A DNA stretch of 64,000 nt. Origin: Calliphora vicina. Taxonomy: Eukaryota; Arthropoda; Insecta; Diptera; Calliphoridae. The notes below the pieces were generated by a model. That model was not told the DNA's origin. It saw nothing but the letters and a program-made list of their open reading frames with translations, and made no database searches. Location of the stretch: contig NC_088781.1 of the NCBI RefSeq assembly GCF_958450345.1, positions 42,767,357-42,831,356 on the forward strand, given 5' to 3'. Below, piece after piece: positions 23,131 to 33,784 of this stretch (its first letter is position 1; every line of letters begins with the position of its first letter). The translations under genes and the position numbers were made by a program.

Positions 23131-23786
23131 TTTATACCATTCTCCTTCGTGAGAAGGGTATATATAAGTTTGTCATTCCGTTTGTAATTTCTACATTTTT
23201 CATTTCCGACCCTATAAAGTATATATATTGTGGATCCTTATAGATAGCGGAGTCGATTAAACCATGTCCGTCTGTCTGCCTGTATGTCTGTCAGTCCGTC
23301 TGTCTGTTGAAATAAATTTTCTGAAGACCCCAGATATCTTCGGAATCCAAATCTTCAATAATTCTGTCAAACATGCTTTCGAGAAGTTTGCTATTTAAAA
23401 TCAGCAAAATCGATTCACAAATGGCTGAGATATGAGGAAAAAACCAGGGCAACCTCGATTTTTGACTTATTTTTGACCTATATCTGGATTACTAAGTCAT
23501 TGATATTGACAATATGGATATCTAATGATAGATATTTCAAAGGCCTTTGCAACGACGTATACAAGACCATACAATGGGTCAAAATCGGAAAAAATATTTT
23601 AAAATTTAAAAAATTTTAAATAACAATTCGAAAAAAAATTTTTTCAAAAAAATTAAAAAAACAAATTTGGAAAAATAATAAATTTTGTTACCTAAAAATA
23701 TTTAAAATTTTTATTTTGAAGTATAATTTGGTGAAGGGTATATAAGATTCGGCACAGCCGAATATAGCTCTCTTACTTGTTTTTAA
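23131..23786 (+). mobile_element. DINE-1/Helentron-like element, family A, copy 1
   Basis: 5' end TTTATACCATTCTCCTTCGT followed by GAGAAGGGTATATATAAG. It then has the family hallmark 'AGATAGCGGAGTCGATTAA' with a GTCYGTCTGTC microsatellite, an A-rich tract, and a 3' end GGGTATATAAG plus hairpin ATTCGGC-ACA-GCCGAAT and TTACTTGTTTTTA. The AGCGGAGTCGATTAAGCCATGTCCGTCTG-type core (split here to keep it short) is shared with Drosophila DINE-1/INE-1, a non-autonomous Helentron. No ORF. Confidence 0.7.
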
Positions 23787-24828
23787 ATAAGACAAACATC
23801 AGCCTCATTTTCACTGATGCTAATAGTTGTAGAACTAATTTCCAATCAAAGGTTCGAAAGAATTAATTCCTAATTAAATTTTCAAAATCAATTGAAATAT
23901 ATTCTTTTAAAAATTCCTTTAAAACATTCAGCATGAATTAATTCGTTGCCTAATTTCTTAGTACTTCAAACGTATTGACTGCTTTCCCTTAAGAATTAAT
24001 TCTTTATATAACTAATTTTCAATAGAAGTTTTTATTTTACACAAAATTGTATTTAAAAGATTAAATTTATTCACAGGAATACCTCGGTACTTTTGTACAT
24101 GAATTAATATTAAAAAAGTACGATCCTTTCAACTTCTCCATGTCTGATATCATCTCTAAGTGATGGATATATGTATGTATATCAAAATGTCAATGCTAAA
24201 TTGTTGGTGGATGTTTTTTAAGTGTATTACTTAATATACAATTTCACAGGATCAAAGTCTAACAATTTAAAACATTAATATTTCAAATAAGTTTATATTA
24301 AATAAATTTAAAAACATGTATTTCATTAAATAGAAGTAAATATAAAGTGTATTAAATCTTACGATTTTTTAATGAGCAAGTAATAGTATCATTTAACTGA
24401 CGATCAGCAGAAATAAATAATTTGTTAAAGAATTTTACATTGTATAGTACTTTAAAGAATTAAAGATTTTTGAAACAGCTTGTATTTTAATATTTTTTGT
24501 TAAATTATAAGCACAGAAACAAACTTAAACATTTTTGCCATCATTCTCATCATTTAGGAGTTATAAAATCTTTATAATATAAATCCTTTAATAACAATAT
24601 GAGTATGATTGATTAAAAATACCTTTTAAATTTTACTAATATTCTGATTTTAAATTTATATTTATTCGGTTTTTAGAAACTTTTGTTATACAGAAAAAAG
24701 CCGGTGATCGTTAAAACCCAAAGTAGAAAGTTGATCTTTGGGAACTTGATTTTATTTATATTAATATTTCTTATCTATTTCTTATTGCTATAATTTTCTT
24801 ATGCCAATCCTTTCTCTTTCCTTTTTAG
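23787..24828 (+). other. AT-rich 3' part of an intron of the plus-strand gene
   Basis: No repeat ends recognised. The stretch finishes with a pyrimidine-rich tract and AG (TCTCTTTCCTTTTTAG) at 24828, a good 3' splice site immediately before the coding exon. The in-frame TAG of that acceptor means the reading frame cannot extend further left without splicing. Confidence 0.55.
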
Positions 24829-26076
24829 ATGGGTTTAAATTTACCTATGCTCCTTGCCAGCTCCCAGCCACTTGAGACGTGGAATCCAGTGGGACAATTT
24901 TCACCGCCACCCATTAGCGATCGAAATCATCAGTTGCGCGTACCCTTGCCAATGGCATTCCCTAACGCTCCACAAAGCGATTTGAATACAAGCGGCGCCA
25001 GTAGTGGAGGTGGTGGCGGACCACGCAGTTTATTTGGTGGCAGTAGTAATAGTGATTTTGAGGGCAGTCCCCAAAAGCCCATGGACACAACTGATATTGA
25101 GAATGAAGAAGGAAAGGAGCATGATACCAAATGTGAGCGTACAACACCGTCCAATCTGCACGACACTTCGGTGACATCCAATGAGGGACGGTTGAGTACG
25201 GGTCCGAATGGCACGCCGGGAGCGGTGGGCAGTGAAAATGGCACTTGTCATGGCGAAGTGGGTAGTGGTGGCATGAGTAGCGGTGGTGGTGGTGCGGCGG
25301 GTAGACGTAGTGATGGCACCTCTGGTACTGAAGCCGGTTCTAGTCCTATACCAAATACAAATACTTTTGAAGCTCATAAACAAAGACATTTAATACCGGG
25401 AGGCGCTGTCTCCAGCGGGTCACGGGGTCATGAAGATCTCAGCATAAAGCAAGAACTATTAGAGAATTATTTTCATGCCCCCCATCCGCCGGCACCGCCC
25501 GATTCACATCGTTCCTACAGCTCAACGGACGAAAATCGCCAGTGCGCCGACTCAGCCGATGACTTTGCTCAAGATTTGCGTGTGAGTGCGGCCGCCGCGG
25601 CTGCCGCCAAAGGTCTAGATTTCAGCCGTTTTGTCCTGCCACCTGGTCTTAGACGTTCCACAGAATCGATAGACGAAAAATTTACACCTCTCAATATGCG
25701 TAAATTAAATCCGACCAGCGCTTCAAGCAGTCAGGCCGGCCAAGTGCTTATGAATTCCTTCCTCTCCGAAAGTATGTCCGAGGACAATACGTCCATTAGC
25801 GGACGCATCAAATCGGGTAGCTTAAGCGGCAATCCGAATGGCATGAGCGGCTCCCAGGATGCCAGCTCGTCGGCCGCAGCGGCGGCTGCTGCCGCTGCCA
25901 TTTATGCTGAAAGTCTGAATAAAGATGACTGCGATTTTATAGGTTCTAATGTTAGCGTTAAATTGCGTGCGATGGATCGTACACAGCGGATAATTGCTGA
26001 GAAACTAATAAGCGAGGTACTTTTCTACGGTCAGTTCAATGAATTGGAACGCAACGCTCGAATACAGCCCAAGTGA
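24829..26076 (+). CDS. Terminal coding exon of a nuclear-regulator-like protein with a BESS-like C-terminus
   Basis: An open frame of 415 codons begins exactly at a 3' splice site and ends with TGA at 26074-26076. The Met at its start may be the true start or just an internal residue following upstream exons. The chain is mostly disordered and low-complexity: Ser/Gly-rich (residues 54-75, 145-160), two Ala runs (254-260, 349-357), and Pro/His-rich around 217-224. 'IKQE' at 206-209 fits the SUMO-acceptor consensus. The last 40 residues stand out as ordered: 'DDCDFIGSNVSVKLRAMDRT' followed by 'QRIIAEKLISEVLFYGQF'. Its pattern (acidic-F, hydrophobic, L+.M...QR..A...I...L) resembles the BESS protein-interaction motif that ends many MADF-domain transcription regulators of flies. 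A MADF domain would then be expected in upstream exons, none of which is visible here. GC-richer codon use than the flanks and a clean frame argue for a live gene. I do not recognise the specific gene. Confidence 0.8.
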   Translation: MGLNLPMLLASSQPLETWNPVGQFSPPPISDRNHQLRVPLPMAFPNAPQSDLNTSGASSGGGGGPRSLFGGSSNSDFEGSPQKPMDTTDIENEEGKEHDTKCERTTPSNLHDTSVTSNEGRLSTGPNGTPGAVGSENGTCHGEVGSGGMSSGGGGAAGRRSDGTSGTEAGSSPIPNTNTFEAHKQRHLIPGGAVSSGSRGHEDLSIKQELLENYFHAPHPPAPPDSHRSYSSTDENRQCADSADDFAQDLRVSAAAAAAAKGLDFSRFVLPPGLRRSTESIDEKFTPLNMRKLNPTSASSSQAGQVLMNSFLSESMSEDNTSISGRIKSGSLSGNPNGMSGSQDASSSAAAAAAAAAIYAESLNKDDCDFIGSNVSVKLRAMDRTQRIIAEKLISEVLFYGQFNELERNARIQPK

Positions 26077-26300
26077 CAATTCCTAGCCAAGTTTTTACGG
26101 TCAAGGTGTATAAATTAGGTGCTAAAGCAGGAAAGAAAATCGAGACAAATTCGAATGTTCTATTATTTTAGCTAAAAATTTAGTTGGGTGTTGAGGAGCG
26201 AATAAATTGTAAATAACTAATTAATTGTAAATGAATAGTGAGAGTGAGTTTTAGACACAGCAACTTAAGTCCTAAATGAAGTGATAATTTGGTCATGATT
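26077..26300 (+). other. Probable 3' UTR of the plus-strand gene
   Basis: AT-rich sequence after the stop codon. An AATAAA hexamer lies at 26201-26206, about 125 bases downstream, and is a plausible polyadenylation signal. The cleavage site cannot be fixed from sequence alone. Confidence 0.4.
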
Positions 26301-26529
26301 TTGTTAAAATTAGAGAGAGAGAGTCAATGTTGCGACTAGAGCTGACATTTCCTAAAACAAATGGCGTTTTAATTTCTGGAGATAAACTTTTTACGGGAAT
26401 CATTGACTGGAATATGACATTTCCTATAACAACATATGACTCAAACTTGACATTAAATTTATGAACTGAAAACCTGTGACAGATGATAAAGTAACCATTC
26501 ACAACATGAGGTGCTGATTATTGACTTTT

Positions 26530-27150
26530 CTTGTTTAACTTTTCTGGAATGAAAATGTTGCCCTTTTTCTGCCCTGTTTTTATAGAATCTAATTTTTTTT
26601 ACTGAAATGTACATAAAATTGGTACTAAATTTAAGATTTTTAACAGATCTATACAAATATATACAAACATTTTTGAAAATACATTAATATTTTGAAAAAA
26701 TTTATAAAAATTATATCTTTTTCTCAAAATTTTATAATATTTTTATTTAGCTATTTTTTATAGCAATAAGATAGATAGATCTTTAAAAAGTATTTTAATT
26801 CGACATGTTTTATGTGCAAATTTAGTCCTCAGTTTTTTTACACCTTTAAAAAAAACAGGGCAGAAAAAGGGCAAAATTTTGATTCCCCAGAAAATAAAAT
26901 ATTCGAAATTATGAAATATTTCACACTAAAGTTATCAAACGCGGAGTGTAATACAAAATTGTTACCAAATTGATTATGTATTGATCACTTTACACCTTTT
27001 GAAAAAAAAAAATAGGGCGGAAAAAGGGCAAAACTTATTTTCCCAGAAAAAAGAAACATTTTAAATTATGAAAGATGTTGCATATTACAGTTATCGAATG
27101 TGGAGGATTATATCAAAATTGTAACCAATTTATATATTTCAATTGTGTCC
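26530..27150. repeat. Direct and inverted copies of a GGGCAGAAAAAGGGCAAAA repeat
   Basis: Two tandem copies of about 160-170 bp start near 26838 and 27003, each beginning 'AGGGC.GAAAAAGGGCAAAA' and continuing through 'TTACCAAATTGAT' or 'GTAACCAATTTAT'. An inverted short copy (TTGCCCTTTTTCTGCCCTG) lies at 26556-26577. The arrangement suggests a decayed element with inverted ends or a local inversion-duplication. Confidence 0.5.
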
Positions 27151-27865
27151 TTAAGTAATTCAATTCTTTGCTGAAAATCTATGTCTAAACTCATCATTCT
27201 CAGCGCTCTGTTTTTTCGCAAAACATTCAACTATTTTCGCATTATGTATTTTCTTTCCTGTTTTAGTTTTTGGAAAAATTTCCAAGTGACTTTGGTTACT
27301 TAAAGGCAACATTAATTAGATAATCAAATATAATTATCAGGAAAAATTCAAGGGATTTGTTTTTATTTATAATATTTACTAATGTCTACAATTTTTTGTA
27401 AAAATTAAGAAATTCTAATCTCAAAGCATATTAAAAAATTTGTCATCGGGAGCAAGGCGAAGATAGAACTATAAAAATAACAGGCATTTTGGTTTTGTAA
27501 ACAAACAGTTGAACTGTCAAAATTGCCTGTTGTTTTTTGAAACATAAAAACTAGTTCGCCGCTTAAGCGAATAAACAAATATAAGAGTTCGCCCGATTTC
27601 TACGTGCTACTACCTTGTATAAATTCTCCTGGGTTAAATTCCTTGTTAAGGCAAATGTTTATAAGGACAATGTAGTGGCAGCAAATTCAAACAATTTAAA
27701 GCGAATTCATAAATTTGTTTTATATATGGGAAGAATTCGCTCGAATTTGCCTGATTTTTCTTACTTGTATAGATTCGTCTTGCTCTATGTATACAAATAA
27801 AATGAATTCGACAAAGGCGATATAAATAAAGTGACAGCCAGGGCAAATTCAAGGCAAAATGGTTT
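27151..27865. repeat. Repetitive DNA with GAATTCGCC-type motifs
   Basis: From about 27480 the sequence repeatedly shows 'AATTCGCC', 'TTCGCCTTGAT' and 'ATTGCCTGTTGTTTTT', phrases that recur to about 29330 and in the MITE at 28536. It appears to be a nest of partial copies of one short element family. No gene. Confidence 0.4.
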
Positions 27866-28155
27866 TTATACCCAACAACATCATAGTAGGGAAAATATAA
27901 TGCCATTGTAACGCCCAAAAATATTAGTCTAACATCCACTTTAAAGTATACTGAGCGACACAGAATCACTTTCTGACTAAACGATGTCCGTCAGTCTGAC
28001 TGGCTGTACATATTTGAAGATATTTCGAATATTGACTAATCGATATTCATCAAACGCCTTCCGAAAATCATTCACGAAAATAAATTATTGAAATTAAAAA
28101 AAGAGGTTTATGCTCATTTACTAAGTGGTCGGGGCTTGACAGACTTCGGTTTCTA
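27866..28155 (+). mobile_element. DINE-1/Helentron-like element, family C, degenerate short copy
   Basis: Matches the start of the full copy at 62942: TTTTTATACCCA, then 'GTAACGCCCAAAAATATTAG', 'ACTTTAAAGTATAC' and 'AACGATGTCCGTC'. It jumps to the 3' part 'CATTTACTAAGTGGTCGGGG', whose hairpin is decayed. The middle 450 bp is deleted. Confidence 0.6.
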
Positions 28156-28236
28156 TTTAAAAAAAATAATGAATTCGCTCGTATTTGCCTGAATTCGCCA
28201 CCGACTCCACCTTGTATATAAATTCGCCTTGATATA

Positions 28237-29006
28237 CAGTGGTGGCCACCAATTTAAGACAAATACTTGATTTTTTTTCATCAACTGAATTTTAAGTGCG
28301 ATAGAGCCAAATAAAAGGACCTCTAAGGGTATGAAATTTATTATTAATGTTTCTAGTTTCTGAAAAATGTTTGGAAAAATCGGTAAAACATATATGGACA
28401 AAGATATGTGGAAATACGTTGACCCACCTTAGCGAACATCCGCTGTTAATAACATGATATGACCGAAACTAATGGAACTAAAAATACGAAATTTGGTCCG
28501 AATATTTTACAATAATAAAAATATAATGATATAAATCAAGGCGTATTAACAAGGTGAGTGCATAAAATCAGCTGTTTCTTAATTCGCTGTGGTTTTATGT
28601 ACACTATATGTCAAACTTTGTTTATGTTTACATTTGTTATTGTAAATAACATAGTAATATTTTAATTCGCCTTGATTTTGACATTTACCGTACATTTTAA
28701 CAAAAACAAATTGCCTGTTGTTTTTGCATTGTTGTATTTGTTGCCGGGACGCACTCACCTTGTTAATACGCCTTGATATAAATGTGAGAAAATGTGTTTA
28801 TTTAAAAAAAAAATTTTGTGGTCAAGTTGTAGAAAAATTGTATGTGTTCGTGGTGAATATGTATGAATTGACACAGTCGAATAAAACACACTTGTGTGTT
28901 AAAACAGTCCTCATGCATACATATTTGTGGAAATATTTGAAAAAATAATTGACAATCAAGTGGAATTTAGCAAACAAATTTTGTCTTAAATTCCTGGCCA
29001 CCACTG
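28237..29006. mobile_element. Tc1-like non-autonomous element with CAGTGGTGGCCA ends
   Basis: Left end CAGTGGTGGCCACCAATTTA and right end TAAATTCCTGGCCACCACTG are inverted repeats (27 bp, two mismatches, continuing to AAGACAAA). TA dinucleotides at 28235-28236 and 29007-29008 flank it, the target duplication typical of Tc1/mariner elements. The interior has no transposase. It carries the MITE 28536-28776 inside, so it is the older of the two. Confidence 0.7.
28536..28776. mobile_element. 241-bp MITE with perfect 26-bp TIRs nested in the Tc1-like element
   Basis: The ends TCAAGGCGTATTAACAAGGT and ACCTTGTTAATACGCCTTGA are perfect inverted repeats of 26 bp. The 6-bp direct repeat TATAAA flanks both sides (28530-28535, 28777-28782). 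The interior is non-coding with a 'AAATCAGCTG' motif. A diverged inverted relative lies at 32690-32870. Identical arms suggest relatively recent insertion. Confidence 0.75.
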
Positions 29007-29075
29007 TAGATCAAAAATAGGCCAAAAATCGAGATTGTTGTGTTTTTTTCCTTATATCTCAGCCATTTGTGGGCC
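29007..29075 (-). mobile_element. Fragment of DINE-like family A
   Basis: The short segment 'CCAAAAATCGAGATTGTTGT' followed by 'TATATCTCAGCCATTTGTGG' matches the middle of family A elements in reverse orientation (compare 54715-54775). Both ends are lost. Confidence 0.5.
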
Positions 29076-29746
29076 TAACTGGTACATAAATTCGCCTTGA
29101 TCTATATCACCTTGTGTAAATTCGCTTTGGCGACAGAACTACAACAAAAACAACATTTTCTTATATATGGAAAGGTGGTATGTCAAACCAGATTTCAGGC
29201 AAATATTTTTTATATTTGGTGTTTGAAATTTCACCATACAAATTCTATAATCAGCTGGGCGATGACACTTTATTAAATGCGTCTTGAATTCGCCCATGCT
29301 TTGGACTTGTTAAATTCGACTTGTCTGATTTAATAGTCCTATGTCAAAATTTTCATTCAAATTACGTATTTTTTATTTTTATTTTCATTCAAATTTCGTA
29401 TTTTTTATTTCATTAAGAAATTTTTTAATATTCCATTTAAAATTTTGACAGATCATTTTACATACCATAATGTAAACTGGCCTTTAATTATTTAAAATGT
29501 CGCCAGCTATATTTGATTGTCTAATTAAGCCTTTTTAAAATCTTCAATATTTTAAATATTTTTTACTTTTTTGCTTTTTGCAATTTTAATGAAGTTTTTT
29601 GTTTAAAAATAAAGTTTTTAACTGTCTTTTGTTTTTGAACGGCAACTAAAATTCCAAACTTTTAAAATCATTCTCTTCAAAAGAAAATTTTATTTAGTTA
29701 AAGAAAATTGTTTATTAGCAAACAACAAAGAAATTCCTTAAACCTA
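29076..29746. other. Spacer with further TTCGCC motifs
   Basis: AATTCGCC phrases continue to about 29330; the rest is AT-rich. No gene or complete element recognised. Confidence 0.35.
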
Positions 29747-29936
29747 GGTCTCCACGTAGCAAAATATTTATTGCCGCAATTGATTGCTTTCAGCTGTCAT
29801 TAATGACAAAATGCAACTCTATTCTCACATTGAATATTTTACATTTTCTCCACCTAAAGCAATCAGCAAACGCTGTGCTGTTGTTCTGCCGATGTTTTTG
29901 CTTGTGCTTAGCAATAAAAATTGCTACGTGGAGACC
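29747..29936. mobile_element. 190-bp MITE with GGTCTCCACGTAGCAA ends
   Basis: Left end GGTCTCCACGTAGCAAAATA and right end the complement of GGTCTCCACGTAGCAATTTT form inverted repeats of about 27 bp. TA dinucleotides flank it (CCTA before, TATG after), consistent with a TA target duplication. No coding capacity. Confidence 0.7.
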
Positions 29937-31268
29937 TATGATAAACAAATTAATTGATTTTTACACATATTAAATAATATAAACGTAAAATTAAACCCTT
30001 TAAAAAAGCAACTTAAACCAAAGAAAGTTTATTTATTGTTTCAACTATTTTCTAAACTTTTAATTTAATTAATATACATAAATTAATAATAAAGATAACA
30101 CAATAATATAATTCCACTTTAAAACAATTTCTAGCTAAATAAAATTTTCCTAAAGAAAAAAAAAACAAAAACTCCAATATTTTACTTACAAAGTTTTTTA
30201 TACAAAAGAAAAAGTACCTCGCTAATTTTTTTTTACAACATACTAATTAATTAAATAATTTGCATAAAAACCAGTCAGTTTTTTGTAAAACAAATTTAAC
30301 GGAAAGTTCAATAGTTAAACAAATAAACAATAAATTTACAAAAAAAAATACAAAACAACAACAAACAAACATAAAAAATAGTCAATTTTTTAAACAAATC
30401 AAGTCATAAGTAGAACAGTCGTCTTGTGTTTAATTTTTTTTACAAATATTTTATACAATTATATCATTTTTTTTTAAATAATTAAGTAAAAAAAAACAAA
30501 AATTTTTTTAAAAAAAAACCTAAAACCAGTTTTCTTAAGTAATTTATAATTAATTTAAATTTATTTTACACATATTTTTTTAGAAAAATTATTTTTTAGT
30601 AAAAAAATCAAATGAAAAAGAAAACATTTTATAAATATTTTTCAAAAAAAGAAATGGAATTGTTAATTTACTAAAAAAAAAAATAAAAATATTTAAAAAA
30701 AGTTTTTTTTTAAATAATTTTTATATAAAATAAAAAAGAAAATTATAAAAATATAGAATTTAATTGTTTCAAAAACACTTTAGTATTTAAGTTTCAAAAA
30801 CACAAACTCTAAAAACCAAGAATTAATTGAAAATAATGTATTGTAAATGTAAATGTTGGAAAAATGAAAAATTATGAAAAAAAAACAATGGAATTTAATT
30901 TTTTAAAAAAATATAATTCCTTATTAAATATGAATGAATGAATTTTGTTTGCAAAAAAAATTATTTTAGGTTATTTTTAATTTTATACAAAATTAAATGT
31001 AATTTAATTACATTTAGTTATAGTAATTTAATCATCAAGTCATCAGTTTTTTATACAAAAACTTAATAAAAAATACTATATATAGCTTTGTCTCTGTACT
31101 TGTAAGATTTATTAGTTTTAGTAAAAAAAAACAGATTTCTGAAGGAATTCCTATAAATCTTGTTGAAAACCTGCAAATCTAACGTGTACTGGAACAGAGC
31201 TATTATTGGCAAGTTTTGTAAAGAATAATAATTTACACCAGATTTAGAATGAAAGTTTAAATTCCCAT
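29937..31268. other. Extremely AT-rich stretch
   Basis: Mostly A and T with long homopolymer runs (for example around 30470-30760). No coding signal, element ends or RNA gene recognised. Confidence 0.45.
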
Positions 31269-31716
31269 TGTTACGTTTTTATCTTTTAAAAACGGTGGTT
31301 TATTTCCTTCAAATAAACCTTATTCTTTTAATTGCAAATAAAAGCGATCAGTAGTTTAAAATTTGTAACAACTCTTTATTTAAATTTACACAACAATTTA
31401 AATAGTAACTGGTAATACAGTTGTTGTTAAGTCTAATAGCGCCTCCAATACACTGACTCTCTGCAACTTGCTGTTACTATTTACATACACAGTGTCATCT
31501 TCTAGTAGTTTCTTGAACTATCTAACGGACAGTTTTAATGTTAGCAGATTTAACAGCTAATATTATTATACTTTTAAACATTGTTAATAACAGCATGTTA
31601 TTAATATTGTTGATAAGTAGAAACTTTTACCACTGGAAATGTTTATAAACATGATGAATATTGCAAGCAGTCGTTACAGACCCTTAAATTCAAACAGATA
31701 GTGCAATTTCGTAACA
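31269..31716. mobile_element. Candidate solo LTR
   Basis: The segment starts TGTTACGTTTTTATC and ends GCAATTTCGTAACA, giving the TG...CA termini and the short inverted TGTTACG/CGTAACA ends of LTR retroelements. It has AATAAA-containing sequence near 31337 and is about 448 bp, an LTR-like size. No internal region and no second LTR are present, and no 4-6 bp target duplication was found, so this is tentative. Confidence 0.4.
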
Positions 31717-32689
31717 ATATTTTGTTTGTAAATTTATAGATTTTGTAACTCTAGAGACTAGAATGGAACTTTAAATTTCATGTTAATAAATTTATTCATT
31801 TGAAATTATATTTGTTGCAAACAAATTGAACTTGGGTCTTCAAATTTTGATAATATTCGGTAAACACAAACTCTTTAAAATTATTAGGACATTTCCATTT
31901 TAATATTTTCTAATTTTGAAAATCTTGCGAAAAAAAAATTTAAAAAAAGTTGAGGTATTGAAAAATTATTTACACAGATTTAGAATGAATGTTTAAATTC
32001 ATATTTTGTTTGTAAATTTATTAATTTAGTAACTCTACCTAATAAGCACTAAGCCCAAAAAATTCAAGCACTTGAACATTTTGTTGGAATTTGACTTGAA
32101 TGCAAATGTTATTATATTTTAAACTTGAACAATATTTGATAAAATTATATATTTTTTAAACTAAAAACATATGGCTTGAAACTGACATTAACCCAATTAG
32201 CACCAAAGCCCCAAAAATTCAAGCGCTTGAACATTTTATTGGAATTTGACTTGAATGCAAATGTTATTATGTTATTTGTTTGTTTATAAGAAAGTAAAAT
32301 GAGTAATTATGTGGATTTGATTAACACAAAGCTACAGACAGGTGAGACTTACAGAAAGTTAGTAACAATTTAAAATCTGTGTAATATTTTCTGTTGTTGA
32401 GGTTATAATTTTGCTGATAAGACAGTTCTAGGATTTTTTAAAGTCATTTATAAAGAAACCAATCTTGGCAGACCTTAAAGAGGACATTGATAGAAACATT
32501 TCATCATGTGCAAAAAAACTCTTAAGGTGACCACTTCAGGTTACAGGTTAAATTTTCAAATATTTGAGACTTTTTGAGATATAGCTTTTAAAAATAAAAA
32601 GTTTCCCTGTAAATTCAGTTGTCTCCTAAATTCCATACAAATGTATGGAATTTCGTTTTCGGTGCCGATTACGGTGGTGTATGCGGAAA
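31717..32689. repeat. AT-rich spacer with a duplicated 60-bp phrase
   Basis: The phrase 'CAAAAAATTCAAGCACTTGA' with 'ACATTTTGTTGGAATTTGAC' occurs near 32050 and again, slightly changed, near 32210 (spacing about 155 bp), a small local tandem duplication. No gene. Confidence 0.4.
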
Positions 32690-32870
32690 CGTAGCTTTAA
32701 GAGTGTGTCGAGGCAAAAGCAACAGACATTTTGTTTTTGTTCAAATCCATATTGTTATTTTTAATAACAAATGTAAACATAAACAATGTTTGACTGCAGA
32801 ACTACATTAAATCACGGCGAATTAAGAATCAGCTGATTTTATATCGTCACCTTGTTAATTCACCTTGCAT
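32690..32870 (-). mobile_element. Diverged relative of the 28536 MITE
   Basis: Inverted and diverged copy of 28536-28776. Shared blocks are 'AACAAATGTAAACATAAACA', 'TTTGACTGCAGAAC', 'GGCGAATTAAGAATCAGCTG' and the end 'CACCTTGTTAATTCACCTTG'. The left end is eroded. Confidence 0.55.
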
Positions 32871-33784
32871 TTGCTTTAAATTTCAAATTTAACTCTCCAA
32901 ATCCGAATTCACATATTTTGGAGTTCTATCACACGATTTAATCGTTCTACTTTCGAGTAAACAAACCTGTTTCCATGTACAAATTAGCTGAACATCAATT
33001 TGTCAACTTTCGTTTATTGAAAAACGCTCGTATTTGAAATCATTCGTTTTACAGAAAACAATTTAAACCTTTTTGAAAATATATATTTTTTTAACTTGAT
33101 TTCTTCAATCCTAACTAAACTTATCTCAGCTCTAAACTCAGTTGCAGTTTTAAAACTTCACCCTACAACTGACACATCAATCTGTTCTTGCTTAATATAA
33201 ATTTGGATTTGAGAGAATTCATATTTATATTGAGCAAGAGCAGATTGAAGATGAAAATCCAATTTAATATTGAGAAAATATAAATAAATATAAATTAAAA
33301 TTCAGAATAGTAAAATTATAATAAAGATAAAATTGATTGAAATTGAGAAATCGCAATGTAAAAGAAATACAAATTGATATCAAGAAAATAAGAAAAACAT
33401 AATTACTATCATAGAGAAATATACATAGAGCGGGAACTCTCTTGTCAAAGCCCTAACTCAATTGTCAGAAACCTATGTGATGAGAATATATTAGTAAATA
33501 AAACTATGTGAAAACAAAAACAACACTCGTATGTGTGATTATTTTGAGTAATTTACGCTCTTGTTGTTTCTCTATGGTTACTACGAGTATGAATTTCAAT
33601 TTGTTTAAATTTATTATTTCTTATTTCTGAATCAACATGAACTTAAATCTTCTTAATTAAAAATTCGTTATCTTAATTTGAATTGGTTTTTTTTATATTA
33701 CATTAAATTTCATAATTTAAATTTGTTTTTTTTTTCAATTTCAAATTGGAATGTTGTAATAATGAAGAATCGAATTGGAACCCT
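32871..33784. other. AT-rich spacer
   Basis: No gene or complete element recognised. Diffuse similarity of phrases such as ATTTGAAT and AATTGAAATT is within what AT-rich DNA gives by chance. Confidence 0.35.

Noticed and set aside
24930..25389. Minus-strand open frames (71-119 codons) opposite the plus-strand exon
   Set aside because: They are shadows of the GC-rich, low-complexity coding exon with no recognisable motif.
32619..32810. 63-codon plus-strand frame
   Set aside because: It lies within a diverged MITE copy.
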